Part shown: positions 40,767 to 50,348 of the stretch, piece by piece | Layout of the letters: each line of letters opens with the position of its first letter | How positions within the stretch are numbered: position 1 is the stretch's first letter | NCBI RefSeq assembly: GCF_000374545.1 | Contig: NZ_KB894582.1 | Coordinates: 1 to 64,000, forward strand | Direction of reading: 5' to 3' | Length of the DNA: 64,000 bases | Source of the DNA: Anaeromusa acidaminophila DSM 3853 | Lineage (GTDB): Bacteria > Bacillota > Negativicutes > Anaeromusales > Anaeromusaceae | Notes under the pieces: model-generated | Database searches by the model: none | Seen by the model: only the letters and a program-made list of their open reading frames with translations | What the model was told of the DNA's origin: nothing | Position numbers and translations under genes: made by a program

Positions 40767-41681
40767 TTACTTGCGTTTTGAAGTGTTTGTTAGAGGAAAA
40801 TGCAGGAGATCTTTTTCTACCAACCAGGAATGGACGCACTGGACAAACTTTCTGGCGGCCGGGGGCATTTGTTTGAAAGAAAGGGCCGCCAGGCCGATTA
40901 CGCGGTGTTCTTCTGGAGCTAGCGGGATTAGATGTACATCCGGCGGCACGTGCTCTAAAATGAGCTCAGGCAGGATGCTGATGCCGAGGCCGAGCTGGAC
41001 CATGGCTAAAATGGTGCGTTCTTCCATCAGTTCGTATTGGACCTGCAGCTGCACGCCATGCTCAAGAAGCGTGCGGCGTATATTATCATCCGCCCCCCAT
41101 TGAGGCATGATGAACTGTTCATCCCGGATTTGAGAGAAGGTGATGGATGCTTGCTCTCTCAGGGGATGCTGCGGCGGTAGAATCACCATTAGCCGATCTT
41201 TATACAACGGCTGAACCTCGAAAGACTTGGAGATCGGCAAAGAAACAAAACCGAAGTCGACGGTTTTGTTGGAAATCCACTCGTTCATTTCATCATAGCA
41301 CCCTAAATAGGTCTTAACTTCGATATGGGGGTATTGCTTGTGAAAAGAGGCAAGAATTCCGGGAAGCCATTGCATGGAAACGCTGGATAATGTGCCGATT
41401 CGGACCAGACCGGTTTCAATGCCTTTGATTGCTAACGCTTCCTGGAGCAATTGTTCTTCGTGGTGCAAGATTTGTTTTACATGTACGAGTATTCGCTCGC
41501 CGTTATTCGTCAGGAGCATGCCGGACCGTTCTCTTTTGAAAAGAGGAAAGCCTAGCTCGCCTTCAAGCGTTGAGATTGCGTAGCTGACGCCGGACTGGGC
41601 CATGTTCAATTTATCGGCCGCCTTGCTGAGACTGCCGAGTTCGGCAATGGTGCTGAAAATATAGTATTTAGAAGTAAGCAA
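40767..41681 (-). CDS. LysR-family transcriptional regulator
   Basis: The 304-residue protein has the LysR HTH at the start (YYIFSTIAELGSLSKAADKL, then NMAQSGVSYAISTLEGELGF, PLFKRERSGM). The effector domain follows from about residue 90, with VRIGTLSSVSMQWLPGILAS. The TTG start has GGAGG about 8 bases upstream. It lies between pruA and the amino-acid permease on the same strand; control of one or both is plausible because LysR regulators often affect neighbouring catabolic genes. The effector cannot be read. Confidence 0.92.
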   Translation of the reverse strand: MLTSKYYIFSTIAELGSLSKAADKLNMAQSGVSYAISTLEGELGFPLFKRERSGMLLTNNGERILVHVKQILHHEEQLLQEALAIKGIETGLVRIGTLSSVSMQWLPGILASFHKQYPHIEVKTYLGCYDEMNEWISNKTVDFGFVSLPISKSFEVQPLYKDRLMVILPPQHPLREQASITFSQIRDEQFIMPQWGADDNIRRTLLEHGVQLQVQYELMEERTILAMVQLGLGISILPELILEHVPPDVHLIPLAPEEHRVIGLAALSFKQMPPAARKFVQCVHSWLVEKDLLHFPLTNTSKRK

Positions 41682-41886
41682 AGAGAAAACCTCCGTTCGC
41701 GTGTCGATAGGTGGTAATAGCTTACCTTTACTTTACTGGAAGACTTGCTTGTAGGCAAGGTGATTTGTGATAAGCAGAGTCAAAGGAGAGTGTAGCTAAG
41801 TCCACAAGAGATGATTATTGTAGAGTGGCGAAAACAAGTTTTGAACAAGAGAATCGGCGACGGCGCTGTAGGCAGCTAGGGTCGGC

Positions 41887-41935
41887 TTAAGTCCCCCTTG
41901 TTAAAGGGGGACGGCCCGCAGGCCAGGGGGATTGT
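41887..41935 (+). repeat. Dispersed repeat family C, copy 3 (unit b type)
   Basis: GTCCCCCTTGTTAAAGGGGG, then ACGGCCCGCAGGCCAGGGGG and ATT, matches 18081-18126 with changes that keep the two hairpins. A family D-like trace is at 41841-41870. The 315-base gap between LysR and the permease otherwise holds only the permease terminator. Confidence 0.8.
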
Positions 41936-41944
41936 ATTTAAAAA

Positions 41945-41990
41945 GAAAAAATCCGCAAGCAGCGTAATGCTGGTCGCGGATTTTTTCTTA
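41945..41990 (-). terminator. Intrinsic terminator of the amino-acid permease
   Basis: On the minus strand AAAAAATCCGCG pairs with the 3' arm ending in GCGGATTTTTT, with CCAGCATTACGCTGC as an inner stem. Confidence 0.85.
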
Positions 41991-41996
41991 TTCGTT

Positions 41997-43424
41997 TTAT
42001 TTGTTCAAACGTTTCGCGAAGGAAGGCAGAATCAAGCCCAGCGCCAGGAGGGCGAAGGGGGTCAAGATGTTAAGCGTGATCTGGAAGTACCACTGCGAGG
42101 TGTAGACGGCTACGCCTTTAGGGAACATGCCCATGATGCAGGCAAAGGCGGTAAAGAGGAAGCACCACGCGCCGATGCCCATGCCCAAAGTAGGATTTTT
42201 AACGAATTTGTAGTCGGAGACAAAGGAACCTGCCAGACGGCGCAAGGCGATGTAGGCGGCGAACACCCACAGATAGCGCAACGGCATAACGATGGAGTTA
42301 AGGTCTAGCAGCCAGTTGTACAGATCGTTCATATTGCCGATGCCCAAAGCAGGGATGATAATGAGGATGCCCACTAAAACGGCAGTTAGCTTGTAGCCGT
42401 TGATGGGAGCGCCATGTTCATTCGTTTTGGTTAAGATGTTGGGGATGTATTTGGAATCGCCTTCGGCCAGCATGACCTTGAGCGGTGCGTCAATAGAGAA
42501 AACCAGCGCCGAAATCTGTCCGGCAAATTGAGCAAACGCATAGAGCATGAGGAAAAGATTGCCTACGCCGTAATATTGGCCCAAGAGCTGGAAGGCGTAG
42601 TATTGACCGTTCATTTTCAGGTCTTTAGGAATGTTGTTGGAATCGAACATCATGCCCATGGCCAAAGAGCCCAGCAATGCGGAAAGAACGACTAAAACGG
42701 CGAGGATGATCATGCCCCGGGGGAATTCCTTGGAAGCATTATACGTATTGTTGACATAGGGGGCGATTTTTTCCGAGCCGCCGACGGCAAAGACCAGCAT
42801 GGAAATGGTCGTGAAATACGTAAAGTCAAAGTTGGGAATAAAGGTGTGCAGACTGAGATCGGTAGTGGCGGAGGTGACGCCGCGCAGGGCGGGAGCCGCC
42901 ATCATCAGCAGGATGTAAAGAAAAGACATAACAAGCATAGATGTGCCGGCGATCATGCCGATGCGTTTGAGAGAAGTAACGCCGCGCGAGGCAATCCAGA
43001 GAAAGAAAAGAAATAAAGCCAAGGTCATCAACTGCAGTACCATGGGGCTAAACATTTTGACAAACTTGCCGTCCTGGAAAATACCCCAGCCCATCGCGAC
43101 CAGGATCATCTGCGGTTTTTGCGCCAAATAGGGGACATGGACTACCCAGTAGGTCCAGCCGGCTAAGTACGCTAGGAGCGGGCCGGTGGTGGACCTCATC
43201 CAGGTGCTGACGCCTGCTTTGCCTTCTTTAAAGGTTGAACCCAGCTCGCCGACCATTAGCGCGTAGGGGATGAAATATAAGGCATTGATCAAAATCCAGG
43301 AAACGATAACCGTCAGGCCCTGGTTGGCATAGTTGTTTACCACATTGCCGAAACCCCAGACCATGATGAAGGCCATAACGGCCAGGTTGTACCAGCGTAA
43401 ATTCTTTTCGTTTTGAGTTTCCAC
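41997..43424 (-). CDS. APC-family amino-acid permease
   Basis: The 475-residue protein has about 12 membrane segments. The N-terminus NLAVMAFIMVWGFGNVVNNY and LMVGELGSTFKEGKAGVSTW resemble the glutamate/GABA-antiporter group of APC transporters. The region LLDLNSIVMPLRYLWVFAAY is also typical. The substrate cannot be read; proximity to pruA and LysR suggests glutamate or proline-related amino acids (inference). A GTG start (VETQNEK) is preceded by GGAGG. A dedicated terminator is at its end. Confidence 0.85.
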   Translation of the reverse strand: METQNEKNLRWYNLAVMAFIMVWGFGNVVNNYANQGLTVIVSWILINALYFIPYALMVGELGSTFKEGKAGVSTWMRSTTGPLLAYLAGWTYWVVHVPYLAQKPQMILVAMGWGIFQDGKFVKMFSPMVLQLMTLALFLFFLWIASRGVTSLKRIGMIAGTSMLVMSFLYILLMMAAPALRGVTSATTDLSLHTFIPNFDFTYFTTISMLVFAVGGSEKIAPYVNNTYNASKEFPRGMIILAVLVVLSALLGSLAMGMMFDSNNIPKDLKMNGQYYAFQLLGQYYGVGNLFLMLYAFAQFAGQISALVFSIDAPLKVMLAEGDSKYIPNILTKTNEHGAPINGYKLTAVLVGILIIIPALGIGNMNDLYNWLLDLNSIVMPLRYLWVFAAYIALRRLAGSFVSDYKFVKNPTLGMGIGAWCFLFTAFACIMGMFPKGVAVYTSQWYFQITLNILTPFALLALGLILPSFAKRLNK

Positions 43425-43604
43425 GCTTAGACCTCCTTTTTTGTTTTAGAATTTTAGTTGTCCTTGCAATTTTCTTACGTTATTGTAACATTTTCTGTCC
43501 ATTCCAGGCAATCGTATTTTATAGAAATTCCACAACGGGAGTACAAACAGTGAAAGCTTGCGGAGTTATGAAAGTGCTGTTTTTGTATCATGCACGGTAG
43601 TTCC

Positions 43605-43667
43605 TTGACAAGCGACAAGAAACGAGATATAGTTACCCTTGCTAATAATTAACAATGGTAACTATAT
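43605..43667 (+). promoter_or_regulatory. Promoter and MarR operator palindrome
   Basis: TTGACA (43605-43610) and TATAGT (43628-43633) are 17 bases apart. The palindrome ATATAGTTACC (43627-43637) and GGTAACTATAT (43657-43667) covers the -10 box and the start point. It is a convincing self-regulated MarR promoter. Confidence 0.82.
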
Positions 43668-43689
43668 GTAAAAAAGCGGAGGAAGCTCC

Positions 43690-44100
43690 ATGCAAGGATT
43701 CTTTAGGCAGTGTCTGCCCCTGCAGCGCCGGATTGTCGCTAAGCTGAATGAACGGTTAGAGGGTTTTGGTTTGTGCTACTCGCAGTGGACGGTGCTATAC
43801 TATGTGAAAAATCATGGTTCTACTGTTTTAGGGGAAATTGCCGCTTATTACGGCGTGAAAAAGCCGGTGATTACGCGTTCCGTGCAGGCCTTGGAGGCGA
43901 AGCGGCTGGTGGAACAGCTTCCCAGCAGAGACCGGCGAGAAAAGTTAATCCATTTGACGGCCAAAGGCGAAGAAATTTACGCAGCCGGGCGTCGTTTGAT
44001 TGACGAGCTGGAACAAGAAGCGCTGGCAGGTCTTACGGAGACGGACGTAACAACGCTTTTTGCGGCCATGGCAACGATACGAAAAAATTTACAGGTATAG
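43690..44100 (+). CDS. MarR-family transcriptional regulator
   Basis: The 136-residue protein has the MarR winged HTH: LCYSQWTVLYYVKNHGSTVL, GEIAAYYGVKKPVITRSVQA and the wing SRDRREKLIHLTAKGEEIY. GGAGG precedes the ATG. A large palindrome covers the promoter just upstream, so autoregulation is likely. The following exporter gene starts 12 bases later and is almost certainly its target. Confidence 0.93.
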   Translation: MQGFFRQCLPLQRRIVAKLNERLEGFGLCYSQWTVLYYVKNHGSTVLGEIAAYYGVKKPVITRSVQALEAKRLVEQLPSRDRREKLIHLTAKGEEIYAAGRRLIDELEQEALAGLTETDVTTLFAAMATIRKNLQV

Positions 44101-44112
44101 GTGATAACAAGA

Positions 44113-45309
44113 ATGCAGGAACATACTACCTTATGGACGCGAGACTTTCTGATCGATTCGTCGGTAAATCTACTTCTTTATTTGACGTATTACTTGCTGA
44201 TTTTGACGATTACCGTCTTTGCCAGCGAGACTTTTGAGGCGACGCCCAGCCAGGCGGGCTTGGCATCAGGCTTGTTCATCCTAGGAGCGTTGGTGGCGCG
44301 ACTATTTGCCGGACGGTCGATTGAAGGACTGGGCTGTAAGCGCATGCTGTATATGGGCGTGGGATTACTGATTGGTACAACCGGACTTTATTTTGCCGTC
44401 GGGAATTTGCAGGCGCTCTATGCGGTGCGATTTTTCAACGGCTTGGCTTTTGGCGTTTGCTCTACCGCCACAGGTACGATTGCGGCGCATTTGATCCCTA
44501 AAGAGCGTCGCGGCGAAGGAATGAGCTACTATGCCATGAGCGGCACCATTGCCTCGGCGATTGGGCCTTTTTTAGGGATGGTTCTTTGTCGTTACAGTAC
44601 GATGGACATGATCTTTCTTTTTTGCTTCGTGTTGGCTCTTTGTTGTTTGGGAGGCGTTCTTTTTTTGCGGGTACCTCCTTTGCAGCTGACGTCGGAACAG
44701 CGGCGGCAGGCGGCAAGCTGGCGGCCGGACAGCTTTTTTGAGTCTAAAGCGCTGCCGATTGCTTTTCTTAGCTTGCTCATGGGCTTTTGCTATTCCAGCG
44801 TGCTTGGCTTTTTGACTTCTTATACGAAGGAAATCGGACTTTTAGGGGCAGGCAGCTTTTTTTTCATTGTTTATGCGGCGGTTGTTTTTCTTTCCCGTCC
44901 GCTGACAGGACGGCTTTTTGACCAAAAAGGCGAAAACATGGTGATGTATCCGTCGTTCGCTTTTTTTGCGCTGGGCATGCTTTTGCTTAGCCAAGTGCAG
45001 GCGGAAGGCATGCTGCTTTTTGGGGGCGCTTGCATTGGCCTAGGATTCGGTACGTTCTTTTCCTGCGCGCAGGCTCTGGCGGTCAAGGTGTCTCCGAAGC
45101 ATCGCATGGGTCTGGCGACGTCGACCTTTTACATTCTTTTAGACGGCGGTATTGGTGTGGGACCCTTTCTTTTGGGTATGCTGGTGCCTTCGCTGGGGTT
45201 CCGGGGCCTTTATGCAGCCATGGCGGCGCTGGCGCTGGCCTGCGGTATCCTCTATCGCCTGCTCCACGGAGCTAAGGCTGGCTGGGAGGAAGAAGAACTG
45301 GCGGCTTGA
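44113..45309 (+). CDS. MFS-family exporter
   Basis: The 398-residue protein has 12 membrane segments in two halves. The first half has the cytoplasmic loop GRSIEGLGCKRMLYMGVGLL (motif A, G-R-D/E-x-G-x-K/R) and the region GTIAAHLIPKERRGEGMSYY. The second has the loop GRLFDQKGENMVMYP. The start at 44113 is used because AGGTGA lies about 8 bases upstream; GTG at 44101 abuts the previous stop. With MarR control this is probably a multidrug or metabolite exporter. Confidence 0.9.
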   Translation: MQEHTTLWTRDFLIDSSVNLLLYLTYYLLILTITVFASETFEATPSQAGLASGLFILGALVARLFAGRSIEGLGCKRMLYMGVGLLIGTTGLYFAVGNLQALYAVRFFNGLAFGVCSTATGTIAAHLIPKERRGEGMSYYAMSGTIASAIGPFLGMVLCRYSTMDMIFLFCFVLALCCLGGVLFLRVPPLQLTSEQRRQAASWRPDSFFESKALPIAFLSLLMGFCYSSVLGFLTSYTKEIGLLGAGSFFFIVYAAVVFLSRPLTGRLFDQKGENMVMYPSFAFFALGMLLLSQVQAEGMLLFGGACIGLGFGTFFSCAQALAVKVSPKHRMGLATSTFYILLDGGIGVGPFLLGMLVPSLGFRGLYAAMAALALACGILYRLLHGAKAGWEEEELAA

Positions 45310-45350
45310 CCCCGAGTGGAACGGCTGGAATATAGGAAGGGAGGAGCCAT

Positions 45351-45800
45351 GTGCTTTATTCGATTTTGGCTTTTATTTCCGGGGCGGCCTTAACGATACA
45401 GGTAGGGATTAATGGAAAGCTGTTAGGGCAAATGGGCAGCCCTTTGTTGACTGCATTGATTAGTTTTTTGGCGGGAACCGCAGGCTTAGCTGTGACGTAT
45501 CTTTTTGCAGCAGCCAATGGGATGCAAGCGATGCCTGCAATGGGTGCGTTTCAACAGACGCCGCTATGGATGTGGTTGGGCGGGCTTTTAGGAGCGTTTT
45601 ATATTTTTTCGGCTATTTTTTGTGTGCCGCAAATTGGGTTTGCCAATATGTTCAGTTTGGTTGTGGCGGGGCAAATTATTTTAGCGCTGCTTTTCGACCA
45701 TTTTGGGGTGCTTGCGGCTGGGACGCATGAAATAAGCCTGCTGCGTCTGCTTGGCGTGGGCCTTTTAATTCTAGGAGTGTATCTCATTCAAACACAGTAG
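45351..45800 (+). CDS. YdcZ (DUF606)-family membrane transporter
   Basis: The 149-residue protein has five hydrophobic segments and matches the small DMT-superfamily YdcZ group. The typical start is FISGAALTIQVGINGKLLGQ, then the middle PLWMWLGGLLGAFYIFSAIF and late LVVAGQIILALLFDHFG. A GTG start follows GGAAGGGAGGAG. An overlapping ATG one base earlier is in another frame. It is last in the MarR-MFS-YdcZ operon. Substrate is unknown. A terminator lies inside the 3' end of the converging AraC gene. Confidence 0.85.
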   Translation: MLYSILAFISGAALTIQVGINGKLLGQMGSPLLTALISFLAGTAGLAVTYLFAAANGMQAMPAMGAFQQTPLWMWLGGLLGAFYIFSAIFCVPQIGFANMFSLVVAGQIILALLFDHFGVLAAGTHEISLLRLLGVGLLILGVYLIQTQ

Positions 45801-45833
45801 CTTTTGGCGGTCGCCGCTGTGATTTTTCTATTA

Positions 45834-46772
45834 CTAGACCGGATGCGACGGTAGAACGTCATGTCCGGTCTGTTTTTTTCGCAGTTCCGACGGAGCTCGA
45901 TTCTGGTATTTTTTAAAAACGCGGCTGAAATAATTGCTGTCGTCAAAGCCGACGGCCGCGGCTATTTCGGTAATGCTAAGGCGGTCTTCCGTCAAGAGCG
46001 TAACCGCTTTAGTTGTACGGATATAGTTAATATAATCCATCGGACGCTTGCCTGTAAGGGTTTTGAAAAGGCGGCAGAAATGTTGCTCGCTGAGATTGGC
46101 CAAAGCAGCTAGCTGGCTTAAGCGAATCGTTTCCTGGTAATGAGTGTCGACGTACTCCAGCGCCGCGCGCAACTGCGCCAGAGAATGCTGCTGGCGTTGT
46201 AGTTCAGCCGGCGGCAGCGCCTCCTGGCGATAATGACGCAGCAGATGGACAAGCAAAAGGTAGAGCTGGGCTTTGATAGCTAGTTCCCAGCCGGGCTGCA
46301 AGTGCTGGTATTCTTCGGTAATCGTCTGGATGCGTTGGCTTAAAGCCGGATCCGGCGGCAGCTTGTTTTGAAACAAGAGCGTTCCTTGAGCCAGCGGCGT
46401 TAGGTAGTTGAGCTGACATAAATCCTGTTGGCTGCTGGCCAGAAAGGGCAGGTCGATTTTTAAAATAACATAGATCAAGTGGTCGCTTTCGGTGACGCCG
46501 TAATGAAGTTCTTGACTGTTAATGACTAGCGTGTCGCCTGGGCCCAGGCGGTTTAAGCGGCCATTGCAATGAATAAGGGCTTCTCCCTGTTCGCAATGCA
46601 GGATTTGTAGGGCTTCATGCCAATGCTTTTCAAAGAGCGGTCCGGCTAAAGCTCGTTTGCTGCGAGCGATTTTTACGGGGAAATCACGGTATAGAGCGGC
46701 GGTCCAGTGCGTGTTGTGGGTGATGTCGCCGGGGTGGGCGGCCCCGGGCCAGTATTCGCCGGTGCTAGGCAT
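45834..46772 (-). CDS. AraC-family transcriptional regulator with cupin domain
   Basis: The 312-residue protein has an N-terminal cupin (HWHEALQILHCEQGEALIHC, LGPGDTLVINSQELHYGV) and a C-terminal AraC HTH pair (IRLSQLAALANLSEQHFCRL, then ITEIAAAVGFDDSNYFSRVF). The ATG at 46772 follows AAGGAGGAG. It is divergent from the MFS gene at 46926, which is the likely target. The ligand cannot be told; cupin AraC proteins often sense sugars or aromatic acids. Confidence 0.92.
   Translation of the reverse strand: MPSTGEYWPGAAHPGDITHNTHWTAALYRDFPVKIARSKRALAGPLFEKHWHEALQILHCEQGEALIHCNGRLNRLGPGDTLVINSQELHYGVTESDHLIYVILKIDLPFLASSQQDLCQLNYLTPLAQGTLLFQNKLPPDPALSQRIQTITEEYQHLQPGWELAIKAQLYLLLVHLLRHYRQEALPPAELQRQQHSLAQLRAALEYVDTHYQETIRLSQLAALANLSEQHFCRLFKTLTGKRPMDYINYIRTTKAVTLLTEDRLSITEIAAAVGFDDSNYFSRVFKKYQNRAPSELRKKQTGHDVLPSHPV
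45836..45879 (+). terminator. Intrinsic terminator of the MarR-MFS-YdcZ operon
   Basis: AGACCGGATG pairs with the arm ending CATGTCCGGTCT, with T7 after it. It lies inside the 3' end of the converging AraC gene. Confidence 0.8.
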
Positions 46773-46925
46773 AGTAGGCTCCTCCTTGAAGTAATTTATA
46801 TTCATATTATGCTAAAGATAACGAATATCCTTCATGACATTCAGCATCATTCTCTATATGATAGTACTATATTTTAAAAGTAGCGGGTTAATTTTTTGCT
46901 AAACTTTTTATAGAGGTGTAAGGAT

Positions 46926-48140
46926 ATGGAGTATCTTCGGAAGATGGACCGGAATTATTTACTGTTTTTATTGTCTACGGCTTTAGTCGGCGTGGCTCAG
47001 AGCGTGGACGGGTCTACGCTGACCAATTATTTACGGGATGGCCTGGGAATGATGATTTTGGAGCGTTCGGCGCTGGAGTTTCCCCGGGAATTGCCGGGCT
47101 TGTTTATGGTGGGAATTATCGGTATGCTGGCGTTTTTAGGCGATACCCGGACGATGATGTTGGGGAATCTTTTTTCCGCGGCAGGCATGTTTGCTTTGGG
47201 CATGATTCCGCCGGACTATGCCTTGGTAGTTGTCAGTATTTTTGTTTATAACGTTGGCACCCATATTTATATGCCTTTGTCCAACAGCATCGGCATGAGC
47301 TTTGCTTCGGCAAGCGATTTGGGACGGAGCTTGGGACGGATGAACGCCGTTAACACGCTTACGTTGGTTCTCAGCAGCGCTGTGCTTTGGGTGCTTTTCA
47401 CTTTTTGGCATATTTCTTACACGACTGCTTTTACAATTGGGGCAATCGCCTTTGTGCTGGCGGCTGTGCCGTTGTTTTTTATGAAGCCGCTTGAAGGTAC
47501 CCGCAAAACGCCTCGTTTTGTTTTTCGTAAAGAGTATAAGCTGTACTACTGGCTCAGTGTACTTTTTGGCGCGCGTAAGCAGATTTTTATTACCTTCGGC
47601 CCTTGGGTGCTGGTGGATATTTTCCGACAGCCTGTGGCGACGATGACCTTGCTGTTTTTTATCGTTTCTATTGCCGGTATTTTCGTGAAACCCTGGCTTG
47701 GCTCGGCTATTGATCGGTATGGAGAAAAACAGGTACTGAGCGGCGAAGCGATTTGCTTCTTGCTGGTTTGTCTTGGGTATGCGTTTGCGGCGGATTTGCT
47801 GCCTTATTCGTGGGCGCTGCTTCTCATCTGCTTCTGTTATATTGTGGACCAGGCTCTGAACGCCGTGAGCATGGCTCGAGCTACGTATATGCGTAAAATT
47901 GCCCTGGCGCCGGAAGACATTTCCCCGAGTCTTTCCCTAGGTACGAGCATTGACCATTTGGTGACCATGGTGCTGCCTATTTTAGGCGGTTTTGTTTGGT
48001 ACAACAGCGGACCCAATGGTTATAAATACGTATTCTTGGGCGGTGCGGTTATTGCGCTTTTGAATTTCATCTCGGCGCGCTTTATTCATATCAAGGAGGC
48101 CAAGGCGGAGGGGGTGGAGCATGGAAAGCTAAAAAAATAA
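46926..48140 (+). CDS. MFS-family transporter
   Basis: The 404-residue protein has about 12 membrane segments. Motif-A-type loops are weak (LGDTRTMMLGNL in the first half; IDRYGEKQVLSGEAICF in the second). A cytosolic segment EGTRKTPRFVFRKEYKLYYW joins the halves. It belongs to a group of anaerobe MFS proteins seen next to AraC regulators, without known substrate. GAGGTG precedes the ATG. It is likely monocistronic under the divergent AraC gene. Confidence 0.8.
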   Translation: MEYLRKMDRNYLLFLLSTALVGVAQSVDGSTLTNYLRDGLGMMILERSALEFPRELPGLFMVGIIGMLAFLGDTRTMMLGNLFSAAGMFALGMIPPDYALVVVSIFVYNVGTHIYMPLSNSIGMSFASASDLGRSLGRMNAVNTLTLVLSSAVLWVLFTFWHISYTTAFTIGAIAFVLAAVPLFFMKPLEGTRKTPRFVFRKEYKLYYWLSVLFGARKQIFITFGPWVLVDIFRQPVATMTLLFFIVSIAGIFVKPWLGSAIDRYGEKQVLSGEAICFLLVCLGYAFAADLLPYSWALLLICFCYIVDQALNAVSMARATYMRKIALAPEDISPSLSLGTSIDHLVTMVLPILGGFVWYNSGPNGYKYVFLGGAVIALLNFISARFIHIKEAKAEGVEHGKLKK

Positions 48141-48227
48141 AAGAAATTTTGGCAAGGACTAAGAGCGCTTGTAAGCGAACTGAATTATAGATGTGAAAAT
48201 GAGCGATTCTTTTTAGTGGAGATAAAA

Positions 48228-49441
48228 ATGATGTTGGAGACGATAAAGACAACCTATCCGGCGCTGACGCAGCGCGATTTTCGCTACTTCTGGTTTGGTC
48301 AGTGTATTTCTCTGCTGGGTACCTGGATGCAAGCGACAGCGCAGCAATGGCTGGTCTATTCGTTGACGAAATCGGCGTTGCTCTTGGGCTTGCTGGGAGT
48401 AGCTCAATATGGACCTATTATGTGTTTATCGTTGCCTGCTGGCGTTTTTATTGATCGGTATCCGAAAAAAAGTTGCTGCTATTTACCCAAGTTAGTCTTA
48501 TGCTGCAAGCTTTTTTTATGGCGTTGCTTATTTGGACCGAACAGGCGACGTACGAAAATATTCTGATGTTAGCTTTTTTATTGGGCCTAGCCAATACTCT
48601 GGAGCAGCCAACGCGTCAGGCGATGATGCCGGAGTTAGTCGGGCGGGATTATATTCGTAGCGCGGTGGGGTTGAATTCGGCGATTGTGAATGTAGCCCGC
48701 ATGGTGGGGCCAGCCTTGGCGGCGGCTTTGATGGTCGAATACGGCGCAGGGCTGCTGTTCTTTTTGAACGGAATAAGCTTTATTCCTGTGCTTTGGGGGC
48801 TGGCTTTAATTCAGACGCGGCCAGCGATTGTGCAGGATCATACGGCAAAGGTGCTGCAGGAAATCCGGGCTGGATTGATGTATGCCAGAACAAATCGGGT
48901 TCTTATGCAAGGCTTGCTTTCCATGCTGATCGTTTCGGTTTTTGTTATGAATTTCAGTATGATGGCCCCGTTATATGCAGCGGAAATTCTTGGAGAAGGC
49001 TTAGATGTTTACGGGCTGCTTTTATCCGCCCTTGGCGGGGGCTCTCTGGCGGCAGCCATCTTAGCGGCATCCCGTGCGCAAGGAAGTCCCTCCCTGAACG
49101 TATTGCGCGGCAGCGGATTGGCGGCTGCTGCGTTGCTAGTGGCGGGCACTTTTTTGCATCACGTAGCAGCGGCGGTAGTTTTATTTTCTTTATTGGGTTT
49201 TTGCTGCATTCTCTTTATTACTACGACCTTGTCATTGGTGCAACTTCATACGGAAGATGCTTTTCGCGGGCGTGTTATGAGCATTTATTCCTTTGTTTTT
49301 TTGGGAATTACGCCTGTGGGGAATTTGTTGACCGGCGTATTGATGGAATGGGCTGGTGCAGCCGGTGGGCTTGTTGCATGCGGTGCGGCAGCGATTATCG
49401 GTTTGCTGCTTATTGAGTGGCGAACCAAGAATAAGACCTAA
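48228..49441 (+). pseudogene. MFS (EntS/DUF894-type) exporter, frameshifted in an A7 run
   Basis: The frame starting at 48228 (MMLETIKTTYPALTQRDFRY) reads to PAGVFIDRYPKK and then loses the family pattern. The second frame resumes LLLFTQVSLMLQAFFMALLI and runs to 49441 with good MFS character. The change occurs at the seven-A run 48465-48471; eight A would restore KK-K-LLLFTQ. The combined protein would be about 404 residues. The cause may be a real mutation, a phase-variable tract, transcriptional slippage or a sequencing error. GTGGAG is the ribosome site; a terminator follows. Confidence 0.8.
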
Positions 49442-49447
49442 AGACGA

Positions 49448-49498
49448 AAAAACAGCATACTCCGGCAGAGATGGCTTCTGTCAGAGTATGCTGTTTTT
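49448..49498 (+). terminator. Intrinsic terminator after the frameshifted exporter
   Basis: AAAACAGCATACTC pairs with GAGTATGCTGTTTT, with an inner stem of CGGCAGA and TCTGTC; T residues follow. Confidence 0.88.
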
Positions 49499-49538
49499 AT
49501 AATAGGAGATAGGCGCTTTAAGCAGTTTCTCTCATTAC

Positions 49539-50216
49539 TTATACGAAAAGGTCAAGAGGGTGTCTTTTTTTGGCAGCGTCTTTATCCGCGGCGTCTTCCG
49601 GAGAGTCCGTAGCTGAGTCGGCTTTTGCATCCGCAGGAGAGGCGGTATCGTCCGGCTTGTGTGAAGCGGCAGAGCTGGCAGCGATATTTTTATTGATATC
49701 CTGGGACAGCTTGCCGAGCTTGGCTTCGATCCTGCCTAACCCGCCGGCAGCTTTCATCATAGCTTCTGACTGATATTTGATGCTGCCTCCCGTACGAAGA
49801 CTGTTGGCAATCTCGCTGGTGGAAATTGCAATCTCGCCAGTTAGGCGGCTTTGCAATTGATGCAAGTCGGTCATGTTTTTCTGCAGGGTCATTAATTGGT
49901 TTAAACTGTCGGATACAGCCACGCCTTCGTGAGTGAACACTTCTTTTTTTCTGAGAGCGGGGGTTTCTTTTTGAGCCGGTTCCGTTTGCTTTTGTCGATC
50001 TTCAGCAGTAAGCTGCTGTATTTGCGCATCGAGCTGGCTGATTTGCTCGGTTAACGTTTTGATTTTTTCCTGTTTACTTAACGGATCATCATTGCTGGCT
50101 TGAATTTTTTGTCGTTGATCCATAAGCTGTTGCTTTTGGCGTTCTAAAGCCTGAAGTTGGGGATTTCCGTGTTGTCCGGACGGGGAAGTAGCATTATTGA
50201 CGGCTGTAATTGCCAT
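49539..50216 (-). CDS. FlxA-like coiled-coil protein
   Basis: The 225-residue protein begins MAITAVNNATSPSGQHGNPQ and has a long Gln/Glu/Lys coiled coil (LQALERQKQQLMDQRQKIQA, then KTLTEQISQLDAQIQQL), as in FlxA-like proteins. A middle conserved region QLMTLQKNMTDLHQLQSRLT is followed by a disordered Ala/Asp tail. No flagellar genes are in view. FlxA in E. coli is sigma-28-controlled and of unknown role. GAGGAGGCG precedes the ATG. Confidence 0.75.
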   Translation of the reverse strand: MAITAVNNATSPSGQHGNPQLQALERQKQQLMDQRQKIQASNDDPLSKQEKIKTLTEQISQLDAQIQQLTAEDRQKQTEPAQKETPALRKKEVFTHEGVAVSDSLNQLMTLQKNMTDLHQLQSRLTGEIAISTSEIANSLRTGGSIKYQSEAMMKAAGGLGRIEAKLGKLSQDINKNIAASSAASHKPDDTASPADAKADSATDSPEDAADKDAAKKRHPLDLFV

Positions 50217-50348
50217 GAAAGACGCCTCCTCAAGAGAGTTCTATGTAGTATATCGATATTATCCGTAAGTTTTATAAGAATTAATTACCTGTTGTAGCGG
50301 ATATTATGCAGATCTTTCTAAAAAATGGCACTGCACCTACTATTCAAA

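Noticed and set aside
40702-40875. Short GTG frame after GAGGAGGAA near the 3' end of the LysR gene
   Set aside because: It is antisense to LysR codons over most of its length and has no recognisable product; the ribosome site is the only support.
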